From an uncultured Bacilli bacterium (lineage in GTDB: Bacteria; Bacillota_I; Bacilli_A; RF39; UBA660), in NCBI GenBank assembly GCA_934098745.1, contig CAKOPG010000004.1, positions 1-64,000 of the forward strand: DNA of 64,000 nucleotides, given 5' to 3'. The stretch's first letter is position 1, and the number at the start of each line of letters is the position of its first letter. A model generated the notes under the pieces. The model ran no database searches and had not been told where the DNA came from. It saw only the letters and a list, made by a program, of their open reading frames with translations. Made by a program: the position numbers and the translations under genes. Shown here one piece after another: positions 8,627-17,713 of the stretch.

Positions 8627-8995
8627 ATGGTACAACAAGAAAGCCGCTTAAAAGTGGCAGATAACTGTGGAGCTCGTGAAGTATCAGTAATCAGAGTTCT
8701 TGGTGGAAGTAAAGTAAAAACTGGAAACATCGGCGATATCGTTGTTGCTACAGTTAAAAAAGCAACTCCTAATGGTAATGTAAAAAAAGGTAAAGTTGTA
8801 AAAGCCGTAGTTGTTAGGAGTAAATTCGGAGTAAGAAGAGAAGACGGAAGCTACATTAAATTTGATGATAATGCTTGCGTAATCATTAAAGACGATAAGA
8901 GTCCAATTGGCACTCGTGTTTTAGGTCCTGTAGCACGTGAATTAAGAGACGCAGGATTTACTAAAATAGTAAGTTTAGCTAAAGAAGTTCTTTAA
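8627..8995 (+). CDS. rplN: 50S ribosomal protein L14
   Basis: L14 (122 aa) lies at the subunit interface. VQQESRLKVADNCGAREV at the N-terminus and IGTRVLGPVARELRD near the C-terminus are the two best conserved blocks and both are complete. GGAGG precedes the ATG. Confidence 0.97.
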   Translation: MVQQESRLKVADNCGAREVSVIRVLGGSKVKTGNIGDIVVATVKKATPNGNVKKGKVVKAVVVRSKFGVRREDGSYIKFDDNACVIIKDDKSPIGTRVLGPVARELRDAGFTKIVSLAKEVL

Positions 8996-9022
8996 TCCGA
9001 AATATTTAAGGAGGATAAGTTC

Positions 9023-9328
9023 ATGAAATTAAAAACAGGCGACAAAGTAATAGTAATTTCAGGCGCCAATAAAGGCAAAGAAGGAAAAATTACCAAAGTA
9101 TTAGAAGATAAAGTTATCGTTGAAGGCGTTAATGTATGTAAAAAACATTTAAAACCAAAAAACAATAACGGCACTGGTGAAATAGTTGAAGTAGAAAGAC
9201 CAATCCATAGATCTAATGTTATGATAATTGACCCTAAAACAAAAAAACCAACAAAAATAAAAATGGATTTTGATAAAGATGGTAAAAAAATTAGAATTTC
9301 AAAAAAATCTAATGAAAAGATTGACTAG
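9023..9328 (+). CDS. rplX: 50S ribosomal protein L24
   Basis: L24 (101 aa) starts 50S assembly by binding 23S rRNA. A KOW motif, KLKTGDKVIVISGANKGKEG, opens the protein. NPKT-like DPKTKKPTKI is near the end. Standard length, AAGGAGGA upstream. Confidence 0.95.
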   Translation: MKLKTGDKVIVISGANKGKEGKITKVLEDKVIVEGVNVCKKHLKPKNNNGTGEIVEVERPIHRSNVMIIDPKTKKPTKIKMDFDKDGKKIRISKKSNEKID

Positions 9329-9348
9329 TTTGGAAGGAGGGTGGACAT

Positions 9349-9888
9349 ATGAACCGCCTAGAAGAAAAATATAAAAACGAAGTTGTTCCAAGTTTGATGG
9401 AAAAACATAATTATAAAACAATAATGTTAGTTCCTAAAATTGAAAAAATTGTAGTTAATATGGGTGTAGGAGATGCCATTGCTAACTCTAAAAACTTAGA
9501 GAATGCTGTAGCAGATCTTGAAAAAATCACTGGATTAAAACCTGTAGAGACTAAAGCAAAAAAATCAATCGCTTCATTCAAAGTAAGAGAAGGTCACAAA
9601 ATTGGATGTAAAGTTACTCTAAGAGGAGAATATATGTATAACTTCTTAGATAAATTAATTTCCATCTCATTACCAAGAGTAAGAGACTTTAGAGGCCTAT
9701 CACCAAAAAGCTTTGATGGAAGAGGAAACTATACAATTGGTATCAAAGAACAATTAATATTCCCAGAAATTAACTTTGATGAAGTAGAAAAAGTTAGAGG
9801 AATGGATATTGTTATCGTAACCACAGCTAAATCTAATGAAGAAGCTTACGATTTATTAAAAGAACTTGGAGTTCCTTTTAGGAAATAA
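9349..9888 (+). CDS. rplE: 50S ribosomal protein L5
   Basis: L5 (179 aa) binds 5S rRNA and the P-site tRNA. NMGVGDAIANSK, the ITGLKPVETKAKKSIASFK block and RVRDFRGLSPKSFDGRGNY are all conserved. The AAGGAGGGTGG Shine-Dalgarno is very strong. Confidence 0.97.
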   Translation: MNRLEEKYKNEVVPSLMEKHNYKTIMLVPKIEKIVVNMGVGDAIANSKNLENAVADLEKITGLKPVETKAKKSIASFKVREGHKIGCKVTLRGEYMYNFLDKLISISLPRVRDFRGLSPKSFDGRGNYTIGIKEQLIFPEINFDEVEKVRGMDIVIVTTAKSNEEAYDLLKELGVPFRK

Positions 9889-9900
9889 GGAGAGTTTACA

Positions 9901-10086
9901 ATGGCAAAAAAATCAATGATTGTTAAATCACAAAGAAAACCAAAATTTAAAGTTAGAGAATACACTCGTTGCAGTATTTGTGGAAGGCCACACGCTGTTA
10001 TGAGTAAATTTGGTATTTGCCGTATTTGTTTTAGAGAGTTAGCTTATAAAGGACAAATACCAGGCGTAAAAAAATCAAGTTGGTAA
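9901..10086 (+). CDS. rpsZ: 30S ribosomal protein S14, zinc-binding (type Z)
   Basis: Short zinc-ribbon S14 (61 aa) with the four cysteines in CSIC and CRIC (about residues 24-27 and 40-43), followed by FRELAYKGQIPGVKKSSW. This is the C+ form usual in Gram-positive spc operons; the zinc-free form is about 89-100 aa. Confidence 0.96.
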   Translation: MAKKSMIVKSQRKPKFKVREYTRCSICGRPHAVMSKFGICRICFRELAYKGQIPGVKKSSW

Positions 10087-10117
10087 TACCATTAATTTAA
10101 GAAGGAGGGATTTTTAA

Positions 10118-10498
10118 ATGACAGATCCAATTGCAGATATGCTTACAAGAATACGTAATGCAAACCAAATGCGTAATAAAGAAGTTGCAATGCCTACATC
10201 AAAAATGAAGGTAGAAATAGCAAAAATTTTAGATAACGAAGGTTTCATTGAGAGTTATACTGTAAAAAACAACATATTAACATTAACTTTAAAATATGGA
10301 CAAAATAAAGAAAGAGTAATTACTGGATTAAAAAGAATTTCAAAGCCAGGATTAAGAGTATATGCAGGTGCTGAAGAGATACCTCATGTATTAAATGGTT
10401 TAGGAATTGCCATCATATCTACACCAAAAGGCGTTATGACTGATAAATTAGCACGCAAAAATAATGTTGGTGGAGAAGTAATTGCTTATATTTGGTAA
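10118..10498 (+). CDS. rpsH: 30S ribosomal protein S8
   Basis: S8 (126 aa) binds 16S rRNA helix 21 and represses the spc operon in some bacteria. TDPIADMLTRIRNAN is the family start and GIAIISTPKGVMTDKLAR the conserved C-terminal block. AAGGAGGG precedes the ATG. Confidence 0.97.
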   Translation: MTDPIADMLTRIRNANQMRNKEVAMPTSKMKVEIAKILDNEGFIESYTVKNNILTLTLKYGQNKERVITGLKRISKPGLRVYAGAEEIPHVLNGLGIAIISTPKGVMTDKLARKNNVGGEVIAYIW

Positions 10499-10511
10499 GG
10501 AGGATATAGTT

Positions 10512-11051
10512 ATGAGTAGAATTGGAAAAAGAACTTTAACTATACCTGCAAATGTTAATGTTGAAGTTGTTGACAATACAGTTACAGTTAAGGGACCAAA
10601 AGGAGAACTTAAATTAGATTTAATTAAAACATTAAAAGTTAATGTTGATGGTACTAATTTAACTGTAGAAAAATTAAAAGAAGATAAATTTACAAATCAA
10701 ATGCACGGAACTACAAATGCTAACATTCACAATATGATAGTAGGAGTTAGTGAAGGTTATAAAAAAGGATTAGAGATAATTGGAGTTGGATACAGATTTG
10801 CAGTTAGTGGTAATACCCTAACAATTCAAGCTGGCTATTCACATCCAGTAAAACTTGAAATTCCTGCTGGATTATCAGTAAATGCAATTAGTGCTACTGA
10901 AATCGAAGTAACTGGTGCTGACAAAATAGTAGTTGGTGAATTTGCTGCTAATATCCGTAAAGTAAGACAACCTGAACCTTATAAAGGAAAAGGAATCCGT
11001 TATAAAGGTGAACATGTTCGTCATAAAGAAGGAAAGAAAGCATCTAAATAA
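10512..11051 (+). CDS. rplF: 50S ribosomal protein L6
   Basis: L6 (179 aa), near the sarcin-ricin loop and L7/L12 stalk. MSRIGKRTLTIPANVNV and the C-terminal PEPYKGKGIRYKGEHVRHKEGKK-like end fix the reading. An in-frame TTG upstream (10482, inside rpsH) is rejected because TAAGGAGG lies just before the ATG at 10512. Confidence 0.97.
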   Translation: MSRIGKRTLTIPANVNVEVVDNTVTVKGPKGELKLDLIKTLKVNVDGTNLTVEKLKEDKFTNQMHGTTNANIHNMIVGVSEGYKKGLEIIGVGYRFAVSGNTLTIQAGYSHPVKLEIPAGLSVNAISATEIEVTGADKIVVGEFAANIRKVRQPEPYKGKGIRYKGEHVRHKEGKKASK

Positions 11052-11069
11052 TAGAGGAGTGATATTCTT

Positions 11070-11432
11070 ATGATAAAGAAAGTTTCAAGAAATGAAATGC
11101 GTACTGAAAGACATCAAAGAATCAGAAAAGAAATCAGCGGAACAGCTGAAAGACCAAGACTTAATGTCTTCAGATCAAACGCAAACATTACAGCTCAAAT
11201 CATCGATGACGAAAAAGGTTTAACTTTAGTAAGCGCTTCTACTAGAGAAAAAGAACTAAACATTAAAAATGGTGGAAACGTTGAAGCAGCTAAACTAATC
11301 GGCGCCGAAGTAGCAAAAAGAGCTAAAAAAGCAAAAATTACAAAAGTTGTATTTGATAGAGGTGGATACCTATATCATGGACGTGTTAAAGCATTAGCAG
11401 ATGCCGCACGTGAAAATGGATTAGAATTCTAA
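11070..11432 (+). CDS. rplR: 50S ribosomal protein L18
   Basis: L18 (120 aa) binds 5S rRNA with L5. The RHQRIRKEISGTAERPRLNV block and the closing FDRGGYLYHGRVKALADAAR are diagnostic. Standard length. Confidence 0.97.
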   Translation: MIKKVSRNEMRTERHQRIRKEISGTAERPRLNVFRSNANITAQIIDDEKGLTLVSASTREKELNIKNGGNVEAAKLIGAEVAKRAKKAKITKVVFDRGGYLYHGRVKALADAARENGLEF

Positions 11433-11447
11433 TAAGGAGGATAACTT

Positions 11448-12026
11448 ATGAACGAAGAAGTTAAAAAACCACAAGAAAGACCTGCTAGAACAAACGATAA
11501 CAAAAATAACAAAAGACGTCCAAGAAAAACATTTGAAAAACCAAAAACAGATTTAGAAGATAAAGTTATTTGTATCAATCGTGTTACTAAGGTTGTTAAA
11601 GGTGGTCGTCAATTTCGTTTCGCCGCTACAGTTGTAGTTGGTAATAGAAAAGGCAAAGTTGGTATTGGTTTAGGAAAAGCTAAAGAAATGCCGGATGCTG
11701 TAAAGAAAGCTACACAACAAGCATCTAAAAATCTAATAAATGTTGAATTAATTGATAATCGTACAATTTCTCATGAAATAATTGTTAAAGAAGGAGCCGT
11801 TAGAGTTATGCTTAAACCTGCTAAAGAAGGTACTGGAGTTAAAGCTGGTGGACCAGTAAGAGATGTTCTTGAATTAGCTGGAGTTAAAGATGTATTATCT
11901 AAAAGCTTAGGTTCTAGCACAAAAGTTAATATGGCTAGAGCTACATTAAATGCCCTTAAAATGCAAAAATCACCATCACATGTTGCAACATTAAGAGGTA
12001 AAACAGTTGAGGAGATATTAAACTAA
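11448..12026 (+). CDS. rpsE: 30S ribosomal protein S5 with extended N-terminus
   Basis: S5 (192 aa) works in decoding accuracy. VKGGRQFRFAATVVVGN, GLGKAKEMPDAVKKA and the C-terminal SLGSSTKVNMARATLNAL are conserved. About 35 lysine/arginine-rich residues precede the S5 domain, longer than in most Bacilli (about 165 aa in total). Its stop overlaps the rplO start (TAATG), leaving no room for rpmD, which normally lies here. Confidence 0.96.
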   Translation: MNEEVKKPQERPARTNDNKNNKRRPRKTFEKPKTDLEDKVICINRVTKVVKGGRQFRFAATVVVGNRKGKVGIGLGKAKEMPDAVKKATQQASKNLINVELIDNRTISHEIIVKEGAVRVMLKPAKEGTGVKAGGPVRDVLELAGVKDVLSKSLGSSTKVNMARATLNALKMQKSPSHVATLRGKTVEEILN

Positions 12027-12460
12027 TGAAATTAAATGAATTAGAAAGTTTAAAGAAAGATCGTAAAAGAGTAGGTCGTGGACCTGGTTCTGGAAACGGT
12101 AAAACAAGTGGTAAAGGACACAAAGGACAAAACGCTAGAAGTGGTGGTGGCGTAAGACCAGGATTTGAAGGTGGACAATTACCATTATATAGAAGATTAT
12201 CAAAAAGAGGATTCAACAATTACAACTTTAGAACAGTTTATGCTACTGTTAATGTAGGAGATTTAGAAAGATTTGAAGAAGGCACTGTTATTACAAAAGA
12301 ATTATTAATTGAAACAGGCCTAGTTACAAAAGAATTAGATGGGATTAAGATTTTAGGTAATGGAGAATTAACTAAAAAGTTAACCGTTAAAGCTAACAAA
12401 TTCTCATCATCTGCAAAAACAAAAATAGAAAATGTTGGTGGAACAATCGAGGTGATTTAA
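12026..12460 (+). CDS. rplO: 50S ribosomal protein L15
   Basis: L15 (144 aa) is a late 50S assembly protein. The glycine-rich RVGRGPGSGNGKTSGKGHKG stretch and GFEGGQLPLYRRLSKRGF are signatures. It starts inside the rpsE stop codon. Confidence 0.97.
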   Translation: MKLNELESLKKDRKRVGRGPGSGNGKTSGKGHKGQNARSGGGVRPGFEGGQLPLYRRLSKRGFNNYNFRTVYATVNVGDLERFEEGTVITKELLIETGLVTKELDGIKILGNGELTKKLTVKANKFSSSAKTKIENVGGTIEVI

Positions 12461-12461
12461 G

Positions 12462-13721
12462 ATGTTTAAAACATTAAAATTACTGTTTCACAAAAAAAAC
12501 AAAGACATTCGTAAAAGAGTATTATTTACCTTAGCATGTTTAGGTGTATTCATTATAGGTAAGACAATTCCTGTTCCTGGAACACAAGGAGCAATTTCCG
12601 GATTAAAATTATGGGAATTATATGATGCTATCTCTGGAGGAGCACTTGAAAGATTTTCTATCTTCTCATTTGGAGTAATGCCATATATATCTGCTTCCAT
12701 TATTACAGGAATTTTACAAATGGATATTATTCCATATTTCACAGAATTAAAAGAACAAGGAGCAACTGGAAGACAAAAAATAAATCAAATTAATAGATAT
12801 CTAGGATTAGCCATTGCCTTTTTACAAGGCTTTGCCATGGCTTTTGCCTTTGTACCAAATGGCGGAACTTTAGATTATCTAAAAATCGCTATCATTTTAA
12901 CAGGTGGTACTGCCTTCCTATTATGGTTGGGAGATCAAATGACTCAAAAAGGTGTTGGAAATGGTATATCACTGCTAATTATGGCTGGTATTATTTCAAG
13001 CATTCCTAATATGTTTATCGAGACTTTCCAATCACTAGTTTTAGGAAATGATTCGTTATTCCTAGGAATAGTTGCCTTCAGTTTATTTGTTCTAATATAT
13101 ATAGGTATAATTGTTGGTATTGTCTATATCGAGAAATCCGAAAGAAGAATACCTATTCAATATGCTAACCAAACTCTATCAGCTTATGGAGCAAGACAGA
13201 ACTATATACCATTTAAACTAAATAGTGCTTCTGTAATGCCCGTAATCTTTGCATCGGTAATATTTACTATTCCATCATTTATTGCTGGACTTATGGATAG
13301 TGAAAAACCATTTGCAGTCTTTGTTACAAAATATGTAAATTATAATACCCCTATAGGATTTGCTGCTTACATATTAATAATTATTCTTTTCTGTTTCTTT
13401 TATACATTTTTACAAATTAATCCGGAAGAATTATCTAAAAACCTTAATAAACAAGGTGGATATATTCCCGGTATAAGACCAGGTAAAGAAACAAAAGATT
13501 ATATTAGTACTGTAATTGGAAGAATTACATTTATTGGTGCCTTAGCTATTGCTTTAATAGCCGGATTACCAATAATATTTAGTAGCTTTATTGATACTGG
13601 TCTTCCAAGTAGTGTATCAATAGGTGGAACAAGTATATTAATTGCTATTGGTGTAGCCCTTGAGACATACAACCAATTAGAAAATAGTTTATTAAATAGA
13701 AATTATAAAGGTGGTAAATAG
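12462..13721 (+). CDS. secY: Preprotein translocase subunit SecY
   Basis: Channel subunit of the Sec translocon (419 aa) with ten predicted membrane segments. Recognisable blocks are GGALERFSIFSFGVMPYISASI near residue 58-80 and, in the large cytoplasmic loops that bind SecA and ribosomes, IPIQYANQTLSAYGARQNYI and GGYIPGIRPGKETKDYI. Follows rplO by one nucleotide and precedes adk, the common Firmicutes order. No secE or secG in the window. Confidence 0.97.
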   Translation: MFKTLKLLFHKKNKDIRKRVLFTLACLGVFIIGKTIPVPGTQGAISGLKLWELYDAISGGALERFSIFSFGVMPYISASIITGILQMDIIPYFTELKEQGATGRQKINQINRYLGLAIAFLQGFAMAFAFVPNGGTLDYLKIAIILTGGTAFLLWLGDQMTQKGVGNGISLLIMAGIISSIPNMFIETFQSLVLGNDSLFLGIVAFSLFVLIYIGIIVGIVYIEKSERRIPIQYANQTLSAYGARQNYIPFKLNSASVMPVIFASVIFTIPSFIAGLMDSEKPFAVFVTKYVNYNTPIGFAAYILIIILFCFFYTFLQINPEELSKNLNKQGGYIPGIRPGKETKDYISTVIGRITFIGALAIALIAGLPIIFSSFIDTGLPSSVSIGGTSILIAIGVALETYNQLENSLLNRNYKGGK

Positions 13722-13722
13722 T

Positions 13723-14379
13723 ATGAAGAATATTATATTTATAGCCCCTCCGGCAGCTGGAAAGGGCACACAATCTAAATTAGTAAGTGAAGCATATAAT
13801 ATTCCTCATATATCCACTGGTGATCTTTTAAGAGAAGAAATAGCTAAAAATACTCCTTTAGGAAAATCAATCAAAGAAGATATGGATAAAGGAAATTTAG
13901 TATCTGATGAAGTTATTACAACCTTGTTAAAAAATAGAATAACTAAGGAAGATTGCAAAGATGGCTATATTTTAGATGGATATCCAAGAAATATTGCCCA
14001 AGCCGAAATATATAATAACTTACTTGAAGAACTTAATTTTACCAAAGGTGTAGTTATCTTCTTTGATATTGATAAAGATTTAGCCCTTAAAAGAACTATC
14101 AGTAGAATAATCTGCCCAAATTGTGGTTCATCTTATAACTTATTAGTTGAAGATTTAAAACCAAAAGAAGAAAATATTTGTGATAGATGTCATCATGAAC
14201 TAAAAACTAGAACTGATGATACCGAAGAGGTTTTTATTCATCGTTTTGATACTTATATGAATAGTACTAAAGAATTAATAGATTATTATGATAAATTAAA
14301 TATTCTTCATAAGATAAACGTTGGAGAAAAGTCAGCTAACACAATATTTGAGGAAGTTAAAGGGATATTAAATGATTAG
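13723..14379 (+). CDS. adk: Adenylate kinase with altered P-loop and zinc LID
   Basis: Catalyses ATP + AMP to 2 ADP (218 aa). DGYPRNIAQAE, the LID cysteines CPNC...CDRC (zinc-binding, as in Gram-positive enzymes) and RTDDTEEV are conserved. The phosphate-binding loop reads APPAAGKGTQ (residues 8-17) where the family has GxPGAGKGTQ, so two glycines are alanines while GKGT is kept. The ATG at 13723 is preferred to an in-frame GTG (13711) inside secY. The 3' end overlaps map by 8 nt. Confidence 0.95.
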   Translation: MKNIIFIAPPAAGKGTQSKLVSEAYNIPHISTGDLLREEIAKNTPLGKSIKEDMDKGNLVSDEVITTLLKNRITKEDCKDGYILDGYPRNIAQAEIYNNLLEELNFTKGVVIFFDIDKDLALKRTISRIICPNCGSSYNLLVEDLKPKEENICDRCHHELKTRTDDTEEVFIHRFDTYMNSTKELIDYYDKLNILHKINVGEKSANTIFEEVKGILND

Positions 14380-15130
14380 TATTAAGTCAGATTATGAAAT
14401 ATCATTAATGAGAAAAGCTGGTAACATAGTATATCAAACACATAAATACTTATTACCATATGTTAAACCAGGTATTACAACTAAAGAATTGGATAAATTA
14501 GCATATGACTTTATAACGAGTCATGATGCAACACCATCATTTTTAAATTACAATGGATTTCCAGGAACAATTTGTACATCCATAAATGAAGAGGTCGTTC
14601 ATGGAATTCCTTCAAATAGAAAACTTAAAAATGGTGATATTATTGGTATTGATATTGGTGCCTGTTACAAAGGATATCATGGCGATTCTGCTTGGTCTTA
14701 CGCTGTAGGCAGTGTCTCACGCGAAAAAGCGTATTTATTAGAACATACCGAAAAAGCACTATACGAAGGACTAAAGCAAGTTAAACCAGGTAACCATATT
14801 GGTGATATATCAAATGCCATTGAAACATATGCTAATGAACATAAATTAGGTGTTGTTCGTGAATTAGTAGGCCATGGTGTTGGTTCTAATCTTCACGAAG
14901 ATCCAGATGTACCTAACTATGGTAAAAAAGGTACCGGTCCAGTTTTAAAAGAAGGTATGACTATAGCTATAGAACCAATGTTAAATCTAGGAACACCTAA
15001 AATATATATTTTAGATGATGATTGGACAATAGTTACAAGAGACGAATTACCATCTGCTCACTTTGAGCATAGTGTTGTCGTTACCAAAGATGGCTATAGA
15101 ATATTAACAGGAGATGATAATTTTGAGTAA
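14372..15130 (+). CDS. map: Methionine aminopeptidase, type I
   Basis: Removes the initiator methionine from new proteins (252 aa). The five metal ligands can be seen: two Asp in GIDIGACYKGYHGDSAW, His in GHGVGSNLHEDP, Glu in AIEPML and the final Glu in AHFEHSVVV. HGIPS supplies the substrate-binding His. Starts within the end of adk, and the stop lies inside the infA translation-initiation region. Confidence 0.97.
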   Translation: MISIKSDYEISLMRKAGNIVYQTHKYLLPYVKPGITTKELDKLAYDFITSHDATPSFLNYNGFPGTICTSINEEVVHGIPSNRKLKNGDIIGIDIGACYKGYHGDSAWSYAVGSVSREKAYLLEHTEKALYEGLKQVKPGNHIGDISNAIETYANEHKLGVVRELVGHGVGSNLHEDPDVPNYGKKGTGPVLKEGMTIAIEPMLNLGTPKIYILDDDWTIVTRDELPSAHFEHSVVVTKDGYRILTGDDNFE

Positions 15131-15341
15131 AAGCAATATTATTGAAGCCCAAGGTAAAGTTATTGACCTAATAAAAGGTGGGTTCTTTAAAGTAGAGCTT
15201 GAAGGTGGACACATAGTAGAAGCCCATGTTTCTGGTAAAATGCGTGTAAACAATATACGTATTCTACCAGGTGATACTGTTGTTGTAGAATTATCACCAT
15301 ATGACCTAACACATGGGCGCATTGTATATAATAAAAAATAG
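15123..15341 (+). CDS. infA: Translation initiation factor IF-1
   Basis: OB-fold factor occupying the 30S A site during initiation. The TTG at 15123 is chosen: AGGAG lies 9 nt upstream and the product is the standard 72 aa, with [19 protein letters not shown] and [17 protein letters not shown]. The ATG at 15114 is too close to AGGAG and adds three residues. It overlaps the last codons of map. Confidence 0.93.
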
Positions 15342-15352
15342 GAGGAATTATA

Positions 15353-15466
15353 ATGAAAGTTAGAGCTTCAGTTAAACCTATATGTGAGAAATGTAAAGTA
15401 ATTAAACGTAAAGGAAAAGTAATGGTTATTTGTGAAAATCCAAAACACAAACAAAAACAAGGTTAA
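15353..15466 (+). CDS. rpmJ: 50S ribosomal protein L36
   Basis: Short zinc-ribbon protein of 37 aa: [20 protein letters not shown], then a further Cys and a His at CENPKH. GGAGG lies 6-7 nt before the ATG. Located between infA and rpsM as in most Bacilli. Confidence 0.97.
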
Positions 15467-15485
15467 TTTTTAGGAGGAAAAATAA

Positions 15486-15854
15486 ATGGCAAGAATTAAA
15501 GGTATTGATATACCAAATGACAAAAGAATTGAAATTTCACTAACTTATATTTATGGTATTGGCAGAAAATTATCTAAACAAATTTTAACAGCAGCTAATG
15601 TTGACTTAGATAAAAAAGCAAAAGATCTAACCGAAGAAGAGTTAGCAAGTATCAGAAAAGAAATTGAAAACCATACCGTTGAAGGTGACTTAAGAAGAGA
15701 AATCAACATGAACATTAAAACAAAAATGGAAATCAATTCTTATCAAGGAACTAGACATAAAAAGAATCTACCAGTTAGAGGACAAAGAACTAACAGAAAT
15801 GCTAGAACTCGTAAGGGTAGAGGAAAAGTTGTTGCAAACAAGAAGAAAGCTTAA
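15486..15854 (+). CDS. rpsM: 30S ribosomal protein S13
   Basis: S13 (122 aa) contacts P-site tRNA and bridges to the 50S. ARIKGIDIPNDKRIEISLTY and the basic tail RGQRTNRNARTRKGRGK are typical. AGGAGG upstream. Confidence 0.97.
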   Translation: MARIKGIDIPNDKRIEISLTYIYGIGRKLSKQILTAANVDLDKKAKDLTEEELASIRKEIENHTVEGDLRREINMNIKTKMEINSYQGTRHKKNLPVRGQRTNRNARTRKGRGKVVANKKKA

Positions 15855-15878
15855 ATTTATTAAAAGGAGGATATTTAT

Positions 15879-16268
15879 ATGGGAAAAACATATAACGCTA
15901 GAAAACGTAAAGTTAAGAAAAATGTTCCACATGGTGAAGTACATATTCATACAACCTTCAACAATACAGTAATTACTATTACTGATACCGAAGGAAATAC
16001 TATTAGTTGGGCTTCAGCTGGAACAATGGGAATAAAAGGTAGCAAGAAGTCAACTCCATTTGCAGCTGGTATGGCCGCTGAAAAAGCTGGTAAAGTTGCT
16101 GCTGATGCTGGTATGAAAACAGTTGATGTATTTGTTAAAGGATTAGGTGCTGGAAGAGAATCAGCTATAAGATCATTAGCAACTGCTGGATTAGAAGTAA
16201 AATCAATTACTGATGTAACACCAATTCCACACAATGGATGCCGTCCACCAAAAAAACGTCGTGGATAA
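15879..16268 (+). CDS. rpsK: 30S ribosomal protein S11
   Basis: S11 (129 aa), 30S platform protein near the anti-Shine-Dalgarno region. HIHTTFNNTVITITDTEGN, GAGRESAIRSL and the C-terminal PHNGCRPPKKRRG are invariant features, all present. Confidence 0.97.
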   Translation: MGKTYNARKRKVKKNVPHGEVHIHTTFNNTVITITDTEGNTISWASAGTMGIKGSKKSTPFAAGMAAEKAGKVAADAGMKTVDVFVKGLGAGRESAIRSLATAGLEVKSITDVTPIPHNGCRPPKKRRG

Positions 16269-16287
16269 AAGAAAGGGAGTGTGTTAA

Positions 16288-17241
16288 ATGTTAAAATTTG
16301 AAAAACCAGAATATAAAGTAAAAGAATATGCAAGTGATAATTTTTACGGAAAGTTTGAAATTGAACCCCTTGAAAGAGGCTTTGGAACAACTCTTGGTAA
16401 CGCTCTAAGAAGAGTAATGTTATCAAGTTTACCAGGAGACGCCATCACTAGTATTAAAATTGATGGTGTAGCTCATGAGTTTCAAAAAGTTGATGGTATT
16501 ATCGAAGATGTTACCGCAATCGTCTTAAACGTAAAAAGCATTGTTATTAAAAATCATTCTAGTGATTACAATAAAATCTTAAGATTATCAAAATCAACAG
16601 CTGGCCCTGTAACAGCCGCTGACATTGAAAAAGATGCCGATATTGAAATTCTTAATCCTGATCAAATTATTTGCACTCTTGCTGAAGGCGGAAGTATAAA
16701 TATGGAAATGACTATTTCATCAGGAAGAGGATATGTCAGAGCTGAAGAAAATAAGAAATTATTTGATAAAAATAAGATGAATGTTATTGCTATCGATAGT
16801 TCATATTCTCCAATAGAGAGAATAAACTATGAAGTAGAACCAGCAAGAGTTGGTCAAAACGATCACTATGATAAATTAATTCTAGAAATCTGGACTAATG
16901 GTTCAATTACTCCAGAAGAATCTATTGCATTAGGCTCAAGAATTTTAATAGAACATTTTGAAATATTAGCAGACTTAAATGAAATAGCTGATGAAACAGG
17001 ACTTATGATTGCTAAAGTTGAAGATCCTAACGTTAAAATATTAGAAACTTCAATTGATGATTTAGATTTATCAGTAAGAGCATACAATTGCCTAAAAAGA
17101 GCAGGTATTCTTACTCTTAAAAATTTAGTTGATAAGAGTGAAAATGAAATGATGAAGATTAGAAACCTAGGTAAAAAATCTTTAAAAGAAGTTATGGACA
17201 AGGTTAAAGATATGGGCTTAAGTTTCAGATCTGAAGACTAA
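16288..17241 (+). CDS. rpoA: RNA polymerase subunit alpha
   Basis: Alpha subunit (317 aa), the assembly platform of RNA polymerase. The N-terminal dimerisation domain has EPLERGFGTTLGNALRRVMLSS; the C-terminal domain, which binds UP elements and activators, has LKRAGILTLKNLVDKSENEM and NLGKKSLKEV. Standard length and standard place between rpsK and rplQ. Confidence 0.98.
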   Translation: MLKFEKPEYKVKEYASDNFYGKFEIEPLERGFGTTLGNALRRVMLSSLPGDAITSIKIDGVAHEFQKVDGIIEDVTAIVLNVKSIVIKNHSSDYNKILRLSKSTAGPVTAADIEKDADIEILNPDQIICTLAEGGSINMEMTISSGRGYVRAEENKKLFDKNKMNVIAIDSSYSPIERINYEVEPARVGQNDHYDKLILEIWTNGSITPEESIALGSRILIEHFEILADLNEIADETGLMIAKVEDPNVKILETSIDDLDLSVRAYNCLKRAGILTLKNLVDKSENEMMKIRNLGKKSLKEVMDKVKDMGLSFRSED

Positions 17242-17258
17242 AAAAGGAGGAACGTATT

Positions 17259-17600
17259 ATGGCATACAGAAAATTAGGAAGAAATAACAAACACAGAAGA
17301 AGTATGTTAGCAACTTTAACAAAACAACTAATTGAAAACGAAAGAATTATTACTACTGAAGATAGAGCAAAAGAAGTTAGAAAATGCTTTGATAAAATGG
17401 TAACATATGGTAAAAATGGTTCATTAGTATCTAGAAGATTAGCCCTAGCTTTCTTACATAATGATGAAGCTTGCGTTTCTAAAGTATTTAACGAATTAGC
17501 TCCACGTTATAAAGAAAGAAATGGTGGTTATACAAGAATCATTAAATATAAAGAAAGAAAAGGAGATAACGCTCTACAAGTTATCTTAGAATTAGTTTAA
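17259..17600 (+). CDS. rplQ: 50S ribosomal protein L17
   Basis: L17 (113 aa), last gene of the operon. YRKLGRNNKHRRSMLATLTK and ALQVILELV are the conserved ends. Followed 8 nt later by a strong terminator hairpin. Confidence 0.97.
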   Translation: MAYRKLGRNNKHRRSMLATLTKQLIENERIITTEDRAKEVRKCFDKMVTYGKNGSLVSRRLALAFLHNDEACVSKVFNELAPRYKERNGGYTRIIKYKERKGDNALQVILELV

Positions 17601-17607
17601 CTATCAC

Positions 17608-17655
17608 AAAGTAATATATAGATTTCAAAATTTATATATTACTTTTTCTTTTCAA
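17608..17655 (+). terminator. Terminator of the ribosomal operon
   Basis: 13-bp perfect stem (17608-17620 with 17633-17645), loop 12 nt, T-rich tail. Ends the operon that began at 3361. Confidence 0.85.
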
Positions 17656-17662
17656 AAAATTA

Positions 17663-17691
17663 CTGACAAAAAATAAATAATATGTTAAAAT
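17663..17691 (+). promoter_or_regulatory. Promoter for the DUF5662-like gene
   Basis: CTGACA (17663-17668), 17-bp spacer, TAAAAT (17686-17691) with TG one base upstream (extended -10). Confidence 0.6.
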
Positions 17692-17713
17692 CTACTTATT
17701 AGGATGTGATAAA

